Positions 17,234 to 29,276 of a stretch of DNA of 44,124 nt are shown here, in pieces. Position numbers and translations under genes: made by a program. This DNA comes from Alkanindiges illinoisensis (GTDB lineage: Bacteria > Pseudomonadota > Gammaproteobacteria > Pseudomonadales > Moraxellaceae), in NCBI RefSeq assembly GCF_004377485.1, contig NZ_SNTY01000019.1:1-44124 (forward strand), read 5' to 3'. How positions within the stretch are numbered: the stretch's first letter is position 1; each line of letters opens with the position of its first letter. The notes below the pieces were generated by a model, which saw nothing but the letters and a program-made list of their open reading frames with translations, had not been told where the DNA came from and made no database searches.

Positions 17234-17260
17234 AAAAAACGCCAGCATTTGCCAGCGTTC
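17234..17260 (-). terminator. Rho-independent terminator of the minus-strand porin
   Basis: Read on the minus strand, an AACGC/GCGTT stem is followed by six T residues. It lies 24 bp after the porin stop codon. Confidence 0.7.
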
Positions 17261-17283
17261 TTAGAATATTAATAAATTACAGA

Positions 17284-18417
17284 TTAGAAATTAAATTCCA
17301 TACCTACACCAGCATACATGCGGTCATCAACATTTTTACGGTCATCTGACTGCTGGGCAAGGTAACCATACGCACGGGTTTTGCTGTTAAACATATAGTC
17401 AACCATGCCGCCAATCTGGCTCAGTTCAACATCATCACGGCCGCCATCAAAGCTGGTGGTAGATTGATGATACTGTGCTTTTACCGCCCATGGAGTTTCG
17501 CCAATAGCGTACGCCGCGCTAACCAGGAAAGAGTTTTCCTTGTCAAAGTTTCTGAATACACCAGCAGCAACCGCTGGAATGGCAGGGGTGGTGCCAGTCG
17601 CTGGAATGCCAGGGATTCCTGGAGCAGTCGCCGCGGCAGACAGGTTGGTTGGTTCTGCATTTTGATACATGCCGTTCAAGGTCAGGCCTGCTACATTGGC
17701 CATTGCACCCAGATTAAGGCTACCAACCAGACGAATAACATCAGCTTCTGCTTTGGCACTTACTGCATTGAAAGTACTGACTACGTTTTTGTCACCAGCC
17801 AGAGCAGCAAATACGCCCATGTCTTTGTTTTCATAAGTCAAGGATGCAGAAATGGCATCGCCCAGGTTCTTGCTTACATCATTACTGTTGGGGTCCAGTT
17901 TGTTGTTTTCGCCCTGTTGCAGCATCAGGTTAATGCCAAAACCGTTCAGGGCTTTTGTATCACTTTCAAAGCCAATCACGTTATTAGGGCGGTTCTCACC
18001 AGCCATAATTCTGGTAATATCCAGATAATTCATATCATTAAATATATCTACCTTACCCTGAGCCGTTTTCAGGTAAGAGTCAAATTTACCCACTTTAACA
18101 GTACCGATGCGGTCATATTTCAAACCAACAAAACGATTGCGTTGGCCCAGATCAGTACCATCACCATCAGTGTTGACTTGCCATTCAACCAAGTAAATTG
18201 CTTTTAAATTGTCAGTTAACGTTTCTTCACCCTTAACGCCGATCCGTGAATTGTTAGAATTGATTTCCCATACATTGTCAGTATCGGCTTTGGTAGTTGC
18301 ACTAAACTTGTCCACGTTATCAAGGGTAACGTGCAGTTTGCCATAAACTGTAGGGGCCGCTTGTACTGCGTTGATGGTCAGGGCAGATACCGCAGTCGCC
18401 AGTAACAGTTTTTTCAT
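17284..18417 (-). CDS. Outer-membrane porin (Gram-negative porin family), copy 1
   Basis: From MKKLLLATAV the protein has 377 residues, with a signal peptide likely cleaved after NAVQA. The mature part begins APTVYGKLHVTLD and ends in YAGVGMEFNF, whose terminal Phe is the usual Omp85 recognition signal. The shared motif DGDGTDLGQRNR links it to the divergent porin at 19026. A Pro/Ala/Gly-rich stretch (PGIPGIPATGTTPAIPA, about residues 259-275) probably forms an extracellular loop and is absent from the neighbour. GGAGAG precedes the ATG at 18417, so the longer frame from 18462 is rejected. Confidence 0.9.
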   Translation of the reverse strand: MKKLLLATAVSALTINAVQAAPTVYGKLHVTLDNVDKFSATTKADTDNVWEINSNNSRIGVKGEETLTDNLKAIYLVEWQVNTDGDGTDLGQRNRFVGLKYDRIGTVKVGKFDSYLKTAQGKVDIFNDMNYLDITRIMAGENRPNNVIGFESDTKALNGFGINLMLQQGENNKLDPNSNDVSKNLGDAISASLTYENKDMGVFAALAGDKNVVSTFNAVSAKAEADVIRLVGSLNLGAMANVAGLTLNGMYQNAEPTNLSAAATAPGIPGIPATGTTPAIPAVAAGVFRNFDKENSFLVSAAYAIGETPWAVKAQYHQSTTSFDGGRDDVELSQIGGMVDYMFNSKTRAYGYLAQQSDDRKNVDDRMYAGVGMEFNF

Positions 18418-19025
18418 GTGTCTCTCCAAGATTCCAAGACCCTCAAGGTCAGTTTTGTACATTCATCATTTAGTTATAGGCTAATCAGGTTCTGGATTTA
18501 CCAGCTTGGCCGTTGCTCGCTAGTATCGGGGGCAAATATTTCAAAATTGTTAAATATGACAGTACAAAAAAAATAAATTATTAAAATTTTTAAGGGGAAA
18601 AATTCATTTTTTCATAAAAAATGGAACAGATATTGCTTTAGGTACGAGTAATTTTTAGCGCAATGCTGAGTAAAAAATACCCATAAAACGGCCAACGATG
18701 CCCGTAGTCATTACAATGGATTCACTGGCTTGCGGGAGGTCACAATGTTAATTATTCATTGGTAAAATTTAAGTATGACACTGTATTTAAAAGATTTTAT
18801 GAGCCATAAATCTTAATGGATTTGCTGATGTGATCTAAATTACTAAAGCATACTTTTAGGATAAACCCATAGTCCTTTATTCAGTTTTTTAATAAGCAAT
18901 GCAAAACTAATTGTTTTGTTACATTTTAAAGACAGTTCACTATATGTGTAACAATTCAGTGACTTGAACCATGTAACGGCTTGTCACTTTTAAAACATAC
19001 CGCACCATTATTGGGGATATCTGCA
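18418..19025. promoter_or_regulatory. 608-bp divergent porin control region
   Basis: No gene is seen. The AT-rich region must contain promoters for both porins. The clearest feature is an imperfect palindrome at 18791-18814 (AAGATTTTATG / CATAAATCTT), which could be an operator or a hairpin. No -35/-10 pair is strong enough to assign. The long leader distances leave room for a small RNA, but no terminator-ended candidate was identified. Confidence 0.5.
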
Positions 19026-20156
19026 ATGAAAAAATTACTGTTGGCTGTATTAATCAGTGGAATTGGTTTAAATGCTGCCAGTGCAGCACCCGCATTATAT
19101 GGCAAGCTGGATCTGTCAGTTGATCGCTTCGACTATGACAGCAGTGCCACCACCAATAACGATAACTGGAAGGTTGATTCCAATATTTCATTCTTTGGCT
19201 TAAAGGGTGATGAGAAGCTGACTGATGATTTAAGCGTACTTTATCTGATTGAGTGGCAAATCAATGCGGATGGCGATGGCACTGATCTGGGGCAACGTAA
19301 TCGTTATTTGGGCTTAAAATCTGACAAGCTGGGTGCACTAAAGATTGGTAAGGTTGACAGCTATGTCAAGCGACTGGCTGGTGGTGTTGACCTGTTTGAT
19401 AACTATGTGGCCAATGCAGTGGATATTACCGGTACATTGACTGGTGAAAACCGTCTGAACAATACCGTATCGTATGAAACCCCAGTATTAAAAACTGCCA
19501 ATGGTGATTTTCAGTTTAATGCTCTAATTGCTGCGGGTGAGGATAATAATGATGGTGCATTTGTTGCCAGCGCAGGTGATGCTTCTGGCAAAAATCTTGC
19601 CGATGCATGGTCTACCTCGCTGACCTATAAAAATGACAGTGGCGTATCAGCAGGTCTGGGTTATGATAGTGGCGTTGGCAGCCGCTGGTTGGGTCTTTCT
19701 GGCTCACCGATTGCGACTGCCAATATTGTGCGTGGAACTGGCGCAGTTAATCTAAAAGAAGTGGGCTTAACCTTAACTGCATTAGTGCAGCGTGCCACTG
19801 TAGATAATGCCAATACCACTAGCGCTGCCACCGCAAGCGGTGCAACAGCCGTAACGACAGCAGCATCTATTGCAGCTTTAAATAATGTCGATGATGAATT
19901 TGGCTACACGGTAGGAGCCAGCTACAAGATTCCAAATTATGGCAAGGTCTCTGTAAAGGCACAGTATAACCATGCGACCACCAGCTTTAAGCAAATTACC
20001 AAAGACTACGATATCGATCAGATCGCAGCTGGTGTTGACTACGCTTTTAATAGCAAGACCCGGGGCTATGGCTTTTTAGCTCAGAACACCAAAAATAACG
20101 GCACTGTTGATAATAAAACCCGTTATGCCGGTGTTGGTCTGGAATACAAGTTTTAA
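19026..20156 (+). CDS. Outer-membrane porin (Gram-negative porin family), copy 2
   Basis: The 376-aa protein starts at MKKLLLAVLISG with GGGGAT upstream; the signal peptide probably ends at NAASA. The mature protein starts APALYGKLDLSVD and ends YAGVGLEYKF. It shares LTDDL, YLIEWQ, DGDGTDLGQRNR and the C-terminal TRGYGFLAQ region with the divergent copy, so the pair arose by duplication. The middle loops differ (here rich in Ala/Thr, TTSAATASGATAVTTAASIAA), consistent with different exposed surfaces or substrates. Confidence 0.9.
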   Translation: MKKLLLAVLISGIGLNAASAAPALYGKLDLSVDRFDYDSSATTNNDNWKVDSNISFFGLKGDEKLTDDLSVLYLIEWQINADGDGTDLGQRNRYLGLKSDKLGALKIGKVDSYVKRLAGGVDLFDNYVANAVDITGTLTGENRLNNTVSYETPVLKTANGDFQFNALIAAGEDNNDGAFVASAGDASGKNLADAWSTSLTYKNDSGVSAGLGYDSGVGSRWLGLSGSPIATANIVRGTGAVNLKEVGLTLTALVQRATVDNANTTSAATASGATAVTTAASIAALNNVDDEFGYTVGASYKIPNYGKVSVKAQYNHATTSFKQITKDYDIDQIAAGVDYAFNSKTRGYGFLAQNTKNNGTVDNKTRYAGVGLEYKF

Positions 20157-20201
20157 GATTCAGTCGTCATAAAATTTGGCAAGTGGTCTGACCGGATTGT
20201 G

Positions 20202-20228
20202 CTTAAGCCCGCCTTGTACGGGTTTAAG
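20202..20228 (+). terminator. Hairpin after porin copy 2
   Basis: Ten-base arms CTTAAGCCCG and CGGGTTTAAG (one G-T pair) enclose a 7-nt loop and are followed by TGTTT. It is probably the porin terminator, although the U-tract is imperfect. Confidence 0.6.
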
Positions 20229-20290
20229 TGTTTAAAACGGGTCATTTTTAGGCACAACAAAATAAAAATAATGAAAACACAGGATGTGCT

Positions 20291-20320
20291 TTGCTTTATG
20301 AGGCGTGGGTGAAGTAAAAT
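20291..20320 (+). promoter_or_regulatory. Candidate pyrG promoter
   Basis: TTGCTT (20291-20296) and TAAAAT (20315-20320) are 18 bp apart, about 50 bp before the pyrG ATG. The -10 is good and the -35 is weak. Confidence 0.35.
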
Positions 20321-20356
20321 TGCGCCCCATCAGTAAACGCCATTTGTAGGCTGTAA

Positions 20357-22899
<2,543 letters not shown>

Positions 22900-22908
22900 T
22901 TTTGTAGG

Positions 22909-22936
22909 ATGCCCGATAGTTATGCGGGCATTTTAT
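22909..22936 (+). terminator. Terminator after kdsA
   Basis: The stem ATGCCCG/CGGGCAT encloses a 9-nt loop and is followed by TTTATT, ten bases after the kdsA stop. Confidence 0.8.
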
Positions 22937-22950
22937 TGGGGTATGACGCT

Positions 22951-22995
22951 GGTTTTGAAAAATCAGGTTTTGAAAAATCAAGTTTTGCAGCATCA
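22951..22995. repeat. 15-bp tandem repeat, three units, upstream of eno
   Basis: Two identical 15-bp units (GGTTTTGAAAAATCA) are followed by a third that differs at several positions (AGTTTTGCAGCATCA). The array lies between the kdsA terminator and eno, where an eno promoter would be expected. Confidence 0.8.
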
Positions 22996-23034
22996 GGCTT
23001 TTTAAGCTGGGCTTTTAGAATAGATATCTGTTAA

Positions 23035-24339
<1,305 letters not shown>

Positions 24340-24463
24340 AAATTGGGTTTGAGGCGCTGGCCTAACAGACTGGCTAAGTATCAATTTTGATCTTGGCCAG
24401 TGATGAGCAGGGAAGTCTGACTTTGAGGTTAGGCTTTCTTATTTAGTAAATCAGGTAAGTTTT

Positions 24464-24868
24464 ATGCTTTCTACGCTCAGCGGTCGCATTGTGTTTGTTG
24501 TTGCCATATTACTGCTAGCCTTTTTGCAGTATAAATTGTGGTGGGGTGAAAGCGGCTACTATGACCGTCAGGCGCTTCAGGAGCGTATTGCCTCTTATCA
24601 GGTTGAAAACAGCAAACTGGCCGAGCGTAACCGGATTTTAAGTGCAGAGGTTTACGATCTAAAAAGTGGTCTGGAAGCTGTTGAAGAACATGCCCGTCTG
24701 GATCTGGGATTGATTAAGCCACGTGAAACTTTTGTGCAGCTAAGTACTATTGATGTCTCCGATTATAAAAAACAAGTTGAAGTTACCGGAGATGACCTGA
24801 TTACCAATGAAACTGACAAATGTGATAATACCAGCACGATACTGGGCTATTTTACCTGCGGCCGGTAG
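24464..24868 (+). CDS. ftsB: Cell division protein FtsB, long C-terminal tail
   Basis: FtsB forms the divisome FtsQLB complex. The protein has one membrane segment (residues about 8-24, GRIVFVVAILLLAFLQYKLW) and a periplasmic coiled coil (ERIASYQVENSKLAERNRIL), then EEHARLDLGLIKPRETFVQL, the usual end of the conserved part. At 134 aa it is longer than typical FtsB (about 90-105 aa). The extra residues run through the start of ispD, overlapping it by 62 bp in another frame. AGGTAAG precedes the ATG. Confidence 0.92.
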   Translation: MLSTLSGRIVFVVAILLLAFLQYKLWWGESGYYDRQALQERIASYQVENSKLAERNRILSAEVYDLKSGLEAVEEHARLDLGLIKPRETFVQLSTIDVSDYKKQVEVTGDDLITNETDKCDNTSTILGYFTCGR

Positions 24869-25532
24869 TGGCAGCCGTTTTGCATCTACTACGCCAAAGC
24901 AATACCTAACCCTGATCAATAAAACGGTCATGCAACATAGCGTAGACCGTATTTGCCAGTTGCCTGTTCAAGGCTGCGTGTTGGCGATCAGCGCACATGA
25001 TGAGACAGCCAAAACCCTGAGTTTTGCAAAGCCTGCATTGCTGCACTGGGTAACAGGTGGAGTAGAGCGCATGGATTCAGTACTGGCTGCCATGCAGTAC
25101 TTGCAGCAGTTTGCCACTGCGCAAGACTGGGTACTGGTACATGATGTTGCCCGGCCTTGTATTTTGGCAAATGATTTACAGCATTTGCTGGATGAACTAA
25201 AAGAAGATACCGTGGGTGGCCTGCTGGCCGTTCCCGTTCGGGATACCTTAAAGCGTGGTAATGCAGGGCAAGTGGTTGAAACGGTGCCACGCGATCATCT
25301 TTGGCAATGCCAGACACCGCAAATGTTCCGTTTTGGTCTCTTGCTGGACGCATTACAGCAAGCTAAAACCAAACAACAACTGGTTACTGATGAAGCTGGT
25401 GCTATTGAACAGCTTGGCTTGCCAGTAAAGCTGGTAAACGGCAGCAGTACCAATATTAAAATTACCTATCCTGAAGATTTAGGACTGGCTGCTGCCATTT
25501 TAAAAGCACAAGCAGAAGAAAGCCTGATTTAG
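24807..25532 (+). CDS. ispD: 2-C-methyl-D-erythritol 4-phosphate cytidylyltransferase
   Basis: IspD couples CTP to methylerythritol phosphate in the MEP isoprenoid pathway. The 241-aa protein shows the nucleotide-binding ILPAAGSGSRF, then PKQYLTL, VLVHDVARPC, and LWQCQTPQMFR with the later VTDEAGAIEQLG. These are the standard motifs. The start at ATG 24807 lies inside ftsB; GTG 24822 is an alternative, and no strong Shine-Dalgarno supports either, so coupling to ftsB translation is likely. ispF follows about 850 bp later, after an opposing gene. Confidence 0.94.
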   Translation: MKLTNVIIPARYWAILPAAGSGSRFASTTPKQYLTLINKTVMQHSVDRICQLPVQGCVLAISAHDETAKTLSFAKPALLHWVTGGVERMDSVLAAMQYLQQFATAQDWVLVHDVARPCILANDLQHLLDELKEDTVGGLLAVPVRDTLKRGNAGQVVETVPRDHLWQCQTPQMFRFGLLLDALQQAKTKQQLVTDEAGAIEQLGLPVKLVNGSSTNIKITYPEDLGLAAAILKAQAEESLI

Positions 25533-25558
25533 TTTTTAAAAATGCCGATCATAAAAAT

Positions 25559-26218
25559 CTATTTTTGCAGTTCATAAACACCACTAAACCGCAGATTCTT
25601 GTTACCGCAAAGCGGGGAGGCTTGCCATACCCGCCATTGTTCCTTGTACTGGCGTAGTTTCAGAATACAGCCAGTATCCAGATCCTTAACCGTTATTTTT
25701 TTGGCCTGATTGGCATAGCCGCTAAAATCGGTAGTCTGATTACTCTTGTTGTCCTTGCTATTCCAGAAGGTTTGAGCCAATACGCGGATACGTTTTTCAT
25801 CCAGGGTTTGCAGTTGCAATAAAGCAAGGTTGGGATCAGGCCGGTTGTCTTTGGTACGAATAAAATAACGTACAAATTCCTGATCAGTTGTATTCAGGTT
25901 TTTAATTTCCAGCAAACGCTTCTGATAGGCTTGTTCAATGCAGGCCGTGTTTTTGCATTGATTGCGTGCTTTAGTCCAGCGTTGCTGGGTAAGTTCCAGC
26001 ATTTGCGCAGGTACTTTGGTTTCATGAGTAGCCTGTTCCAGTTCAGCAAAAAGTTTGTTGTCCAGTTCAGTGAGTTTGGGATTACTACAGGTGGTTTTTT
26101 CCACAAAGTTACCGGGATTTTCGCAATCAAGTGGCAGGAATTGTGCAAAGGCCAGTGGTAAAAAAGCGATATTGATAAAGCTACCCGCTAGCCAGCGCCT
26201 GCAATTAAAAACAGCCAT
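25559..26218 (-). CDS. LprI-like exported protein (DUF1311)
   Basis: From ATG 26218 the protein has 219 residues with a signal peptide ending near LAFA (MAVFNCRRWLAGSF ... PLAFA). The mature part has the LprI pattern: LDCENPGN, then TTCSNPKLTELDNKLFAELEQA and RNQCKNTACIEQAYQKRL, with paired cysteines. LprI proteins were described as lysozyme inhibitors in mycobacteria, but the family is broad and periplasmic function is unproven. The C-terminal half adds a domain resembling a small beta structure with one cysteine in DTGCILKL. It separates ispD from ispF. Confidence 0.8.
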   Translation of the reverse strand: MAVFNCRRWLAGSFINIAFLPLAFAQFLPLDCENPGNFVEKTTCSNPKLTELDNKLFAELEQATHETKVPAQMLELTQQRWTKARNQCKNTACIEQAYQKRLLEIKNLNTTDQEFVRYFIRTKDNRPDPNLALLQLQTLDEKRIRVLAQTFWNSKDNKSNQTTDFSGYANQAKKITVKDLDTGCILKLRQYKEQWRVWQASPLCGNKNLRFSGVYELQK

Positions 26219-26377
26219 ATGACCTATAACATCCTGCCAGTTTAGTTGGAAAAATTTAGCACAGCCACTTCCAAGATTGCAAAGCACAAACTGTTAGAAA
26301 ATAGCCAAACTCTTAGGCCATCGCGTATCATGCCTGCAAGATTTGTTATTCTGTTATTTTTTGGGATGAAATATCAC

Positions 26378-26860
26378 ATGCTGGATATTCGAATTGGGCA
26401 GGGAATAGACGTTCACGCGTTTGAGGACGGTAGTTTTGTGACGCTGGCCGGTGTCAAAATTGCACATACGCATGGCCTAAAAGCACATTCTGATGGGGAC
26501 GTAGTGCTACACGCATTGGCAGATGCATTGCTGGGTGCATTTGCACTTGGGGACATTGGTCAGCATTTCCCGGATACCGATGAAAACTATAAAGGCGCTG
26601 ATAGCCGGGTGCTGCTACGTCATGTCTATGATTTAATCAAAAAACAGGGTTTTGAGCTGATTAATGCCGATATTACCGTGGCATGCGAGCGTCCCAAGTT
26701 AGCACCGCATAATCTGGCCATGCGTTCTACCATTGCAGCGGATCTGGAAACAACACTGGACCGGATTAGTGTAAAAGCCACCACCACGGAACAGCTTGGT
26801 TTTACCGGACGTAAGGAAGGTATTCTGGCCAGTGCAGTTGTATTATTGGGACGCAAATAG
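26378..26860 (+). CDS. ispF: 2-C-methyl-D-erythritol 2,4-cyclodiphosphate synthase
   Basis: The 160-aa enzyme forms the cyclodiphosphate in the MEP pathway. The N-terminal [12 protein letters not shown] carries the metal-binding Asp and His; [31 protein letters not shown] and [17 protein letters not shown] are conserved. The frame is open from 26246, but homologous sequence begins at MLDIRIG, and GGATGA lies before ATG 26378. The divergent LprI-like gene and its short upstream region separate it from ispD. Confidence 0.95.
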   Translation: MLDIRIGQGIDVHAFEDGSFVTLAGVKIAHTHGLKAHSDGDVVLHALADALLGAFALGDIGQHFPDTDENYKGADSRVLLRHVYDLIKKQGFELINADITVACERPKLAPHNLAMRSTIAADLETTLDRISVKATTTEQLGFTGRKEGILASAVVLLGRK

Positions 26861-27020
26861 TTTTGCTCCGATCTTTAGGGAGCTGGTGTGTTATTGAAGT
26901 GAATGCCTAAGGCTTTATCTTTTTTTGAGATAAGTAAATCAAAAATTATGAAAATTCTTTTATCTTAAAAATAGATATCATACTAACCTTAATAGCATTA
27001 ATGATGAAAAGTGATTGGTT

Positions 27021-27917
27021 ATGCCTGATATTTTCCAGTTTATCTTGGCCGGCATTGTGGTAGGTTTTTGCGTTGGAGTCACAGGCGTGGGGGGCGGCTC
27101 ATTGATGACGCCTATCCTGATTGGCCTGTTTAAAATAGAGCCACATGTTGCCATTGGTACAGACCTACTGTACGCCGCAATTTCCAAGTTTTGTGGGTCA
27201 ATGGTTCACGCCAAAAAACTTAATATTGTCTGGCCTATTGTAGGCTGGCTGGCACTGGGCAGTATTCCGGCGTCATTGGGAACCAGTTGGGTGCTGGAAC
27301 ATATCCTGAGCGGTTCAAATCAGTATAAAGCCATATTAACGATGGTACTGGGCTTTATGCTTACCCTTACTGGCATTTCTATTGTTTTTCGTCATCGCAT
27401 CGAGGCTTTTTTTAAGCGCCGTTCCAAAAGTATAGCCAGCGCTGTTGAGCTGAGCCGTGAGCAAATTGCCCAACTGGTTAGCCGTAAAAAGCTGCAGGTT
27501 ATTATCATGGGTGTGGTGCTGGGTGTGTTTGTTACCTTGTCGTCCGTTGGGGCAGGTGCATTTGGGGTTATGGCGCTGATCCTGATGTTTGCCAATTTGC
27601 CCATGATCCGCATTATCGGTTCAGATGTAGTGCACGCCGTAGCGCTCACGCTGGTGGCTGGACTTAGCCACATGAGTGCCGGCAATGTGGATTTTCATTT
27701 ACTGGGCTGGCTGCTGGTAGGTTCCATTCCAGCCATTATTGTTGGCACATTGGTGAGCTCGCGCATGCCAGAGCACCTGATTCGCCGGGTTCTGGGGATT
27801 ACCTTGTTGCTGTTGGGTATTAATTTTATGATTAATCCGGTCAAGGCCAAGCCTGCTGCACCGAAGCCACAACAACACGCCCAACTGATCGTATCGACCA
27901 GTAATGTTAAAGCTTAA
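27021..27917 (+). CDS. TauE/SafE-type membrane transporter
   Basis: This protein of about 298 aa has the sulfite exporter TauE/SafE pattern: FCVGVTGVGGGSLMTPILIGLF, then VAIGTDLLYAAISKF, with a repeated half FVTLSSVGAGAFGVMALIL and GSDVVHAVALTL. Eight or so hydrophobic segments are visible, with a cytoplasmic loop rich in Arg/Lys at about residues 130-155 (FKRRSKSIAS). Substrate is likely an organosulfur or sulfite anion, but this is family-level inference. The ATG at 27021 is preferred over a TTG six bases upstream; the Shine-Dalgarno is weak. Confidence 0.85.
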   Translation: MPDIFQFILAGIVVGFCVGVTGVGGGSLMTPILIGLFKIEPHVAIGTDLLYAAISKFCGSMVHAKKLNIVWPIVGWLALGSIPASLGTSWVLEHILSGSNQYKAILTMVLGFMLTLTGISIVFRHRIEAFFKRRSKSIASAVELSREQIAQLVSRKKLQVIIMGVVLGVFVTLSSVGAGAFGVMALILMFANLPMIRIIGSDVVHAVALTLVAGLSHMSAGNVDFHLLGWLLVGSIPAIIVGTLVSSRMPEHLIRRVLGITLLLLGINFMINPVKAKPAAPKPQQHAQLIVSTSNVKA

Positions 27918-28067
27918 TTGGCCTCCTTCCATCGCTTAAATTGTTAATTAACCGATGGACTTTATTGATAACTGCAATGAATTTTTTTAAAGATTTACTT
28001 GCAGTTATTGATTACAGGCCCCATCCTATAAGCCTTAAATTGATTTAATGTCTGTGGTGAGCGTGTT

Positions 28068-29171
28068 GTGAACGCAATGAATAATATGGTTAATAATTCA
28101 GGTTCCGGTGAACAGGTCGAGAATATCAATATTGCGGCGATTCAGCCATTGATTACTCCTGCACAGTTAAAGGCTGAACTGCCGTTAAGTGATACTGCAA
28201 AAACGGTGGTGCTGCAAGGCCGCCAGACCATCCGCAATATTCTGGATGGCAAGGACAATCGCCTGTTTGTGGTCATTGGCCCATGCTCAATCCATGATCC
28301 TGTGGCTGCGCATGACTATGCAGATCGCCTTAAAGCCCTGAGCGAAAAAGTAAAAGACACTTTATATATTGTGATGCGGGTTTATTTTGAAAAGCCGCGT
28401 ACCACTGTGGGCTGGAAAGGGTTGATCAATGACCCTGACATGAATGATTCCTTTGATATTGAAAAAGGCCTGCGCATTGGCCGCAAGCTGCTGCTGGAGC
28501 TTAATGAAAAGGGTCTGCCTTGTGCCACTGAAGCGCTTGATCCCAATTCACCACAGTACCTGCAAGACCTGATTAGCTGGTCGGCGATTGGTGCGCGCAC
28601 TACCGAAAGCCAGACGCATCGTGAGATGTCATCAGGTTTGTCTTCTCCAGTTGGTTTTAAAAACGGGACTGATGGCGGCCTAACCGTAGCCATTAACGCT
28701 ATGCAGGCCGTGCAATCCGGGCACAGTTTTCTCGGCCTAAATGAAGATGGTCAGGTTGCAGTGATTCGCACCAATGGCAATCCATACGGCCATGTGGTAT
28801 TGCGTGGTGGTAACGGTAAGCCGAATTATGATGCAACTGCCGTGACCCAGACTGAGGCAGCTTTAACTAAAGCCAAGGTTAGCGGCAAGATCATGATTGA
28901 TGCCAGCCATGCCAACAGCAACAAAGATCCATTCCTGCAACCGCTGGTACTGGAAAATGTGACCCAGCAGATTGTTGATGGGAATCAGTCGATTGTTGGC
29001 TTGATGGTAGAAAGTCATATCAAGGGTGGGCGTCAGGATATTCCTGCCGATTTAAGCCAGCTTGAATATGGCAAATCCGTTACTGATGGCTGCATTGATT
29101 GGCAAACTACCGAAGACACCTTGGTGAAAATGCATGAAGCCCTAAAGGATGTGCTGCCAAAACGCGGCTAA
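28068..29171 (+). CDS. 3-deoxy-7-phosphoheptulonate (DAHP) synthase, class I
   Basis: DAHP synthase condenses phosphoenolpyruvate and erythrose 4-phosphate, the entry to aromatic amino acid synthesis. The protein of about 367 aa has VVIGPCSIHDP, MRVYFEKPRTTVGWKGLINDP, GARTTESQTHRE, IMIDASHANSNK and GLMVESHIKGG, typical of AroF/AroG/AroH isozymes. Which amino acid inhibits it cannot be read with confidence. The start is uncertain among GTG 28068, ATG 28077 and ATG 28086; GGTGAG lies six bases before the GTG. The N-terminal 20 residues (MNAMNNMVNNSGSG) are unusual and Asn-rich. Confidence 0.93.
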   Translation: MNAMNNMVNNSGSGEQVENINIAAIQPLITPAQLKAELPLSDTAKTVVLQGRQTIRNILDGKDNRLFVVIGPCSIHDPVAAHDYADRLKALSEKVKDTLYIVMRVYFEKPRTTVGWKGLINDPDMNDSFDIEKGLRIGRKLLLELNEKGLPCATEALDPNSPQYLQDLISWSAIGARTTESQTHREMSSGLSSPVGFKNGTDGGLTVAINAMQAVQSGHSFLGLNEDGQVAVIRTNGNPYGHVVLRGGNGKPNYDATAVTQTEAALTKAKVSGKIMIDASHANSNKDPFLQPLVLENVTQQIVDGNQSIVGLMVESHIKGGRQDIPADLSQLEYGKSVTDGCIDWQTTEDTLVKMHEALKDVLPKRG

Positions 29172-29190
29172 TTCTAAAATAGTGCTATCA

Positions 29191-29228
29191 AAAGCCCACC
29201 GGATTAAATATGAAGGTGGGTTTTTTTT
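29191..29228 (+). terminator. Terminator of the DAHP synthase gene
   Basis: CCCACC (29195-29200) and GGTGGG (29215-29220) form a stem with a 14-nt loop followed by eight T residues. It isolates the Hint gene from aro transcription. Confidence 0.85.
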
Positions 29229-29276
29229 GATTTAAAATAAATAACTTAGAATTAATAAAAGCAGGATCTAAAAAAT

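Larger units (their letters stand above)
16800..17283. other. Intergenic region after tRNA-Leu
   Basis: Apart from the tRNA terminator, MITE copy B and the porin terminator, about 250 bp of AT-rich sequence (16880-17134) shows no credible gene on either strand. A short minus-strand frame at 16865-17068 has no family features and includes terminator sequence. Confidence 0.6.

Noticed and set aside
17464-18207. 247-codon plus-strand frame inside the minus-strand porin
   Set aside because: It is fully antisense to a clear porin with signal peptide and C-terminal Phe, and shows no family features.
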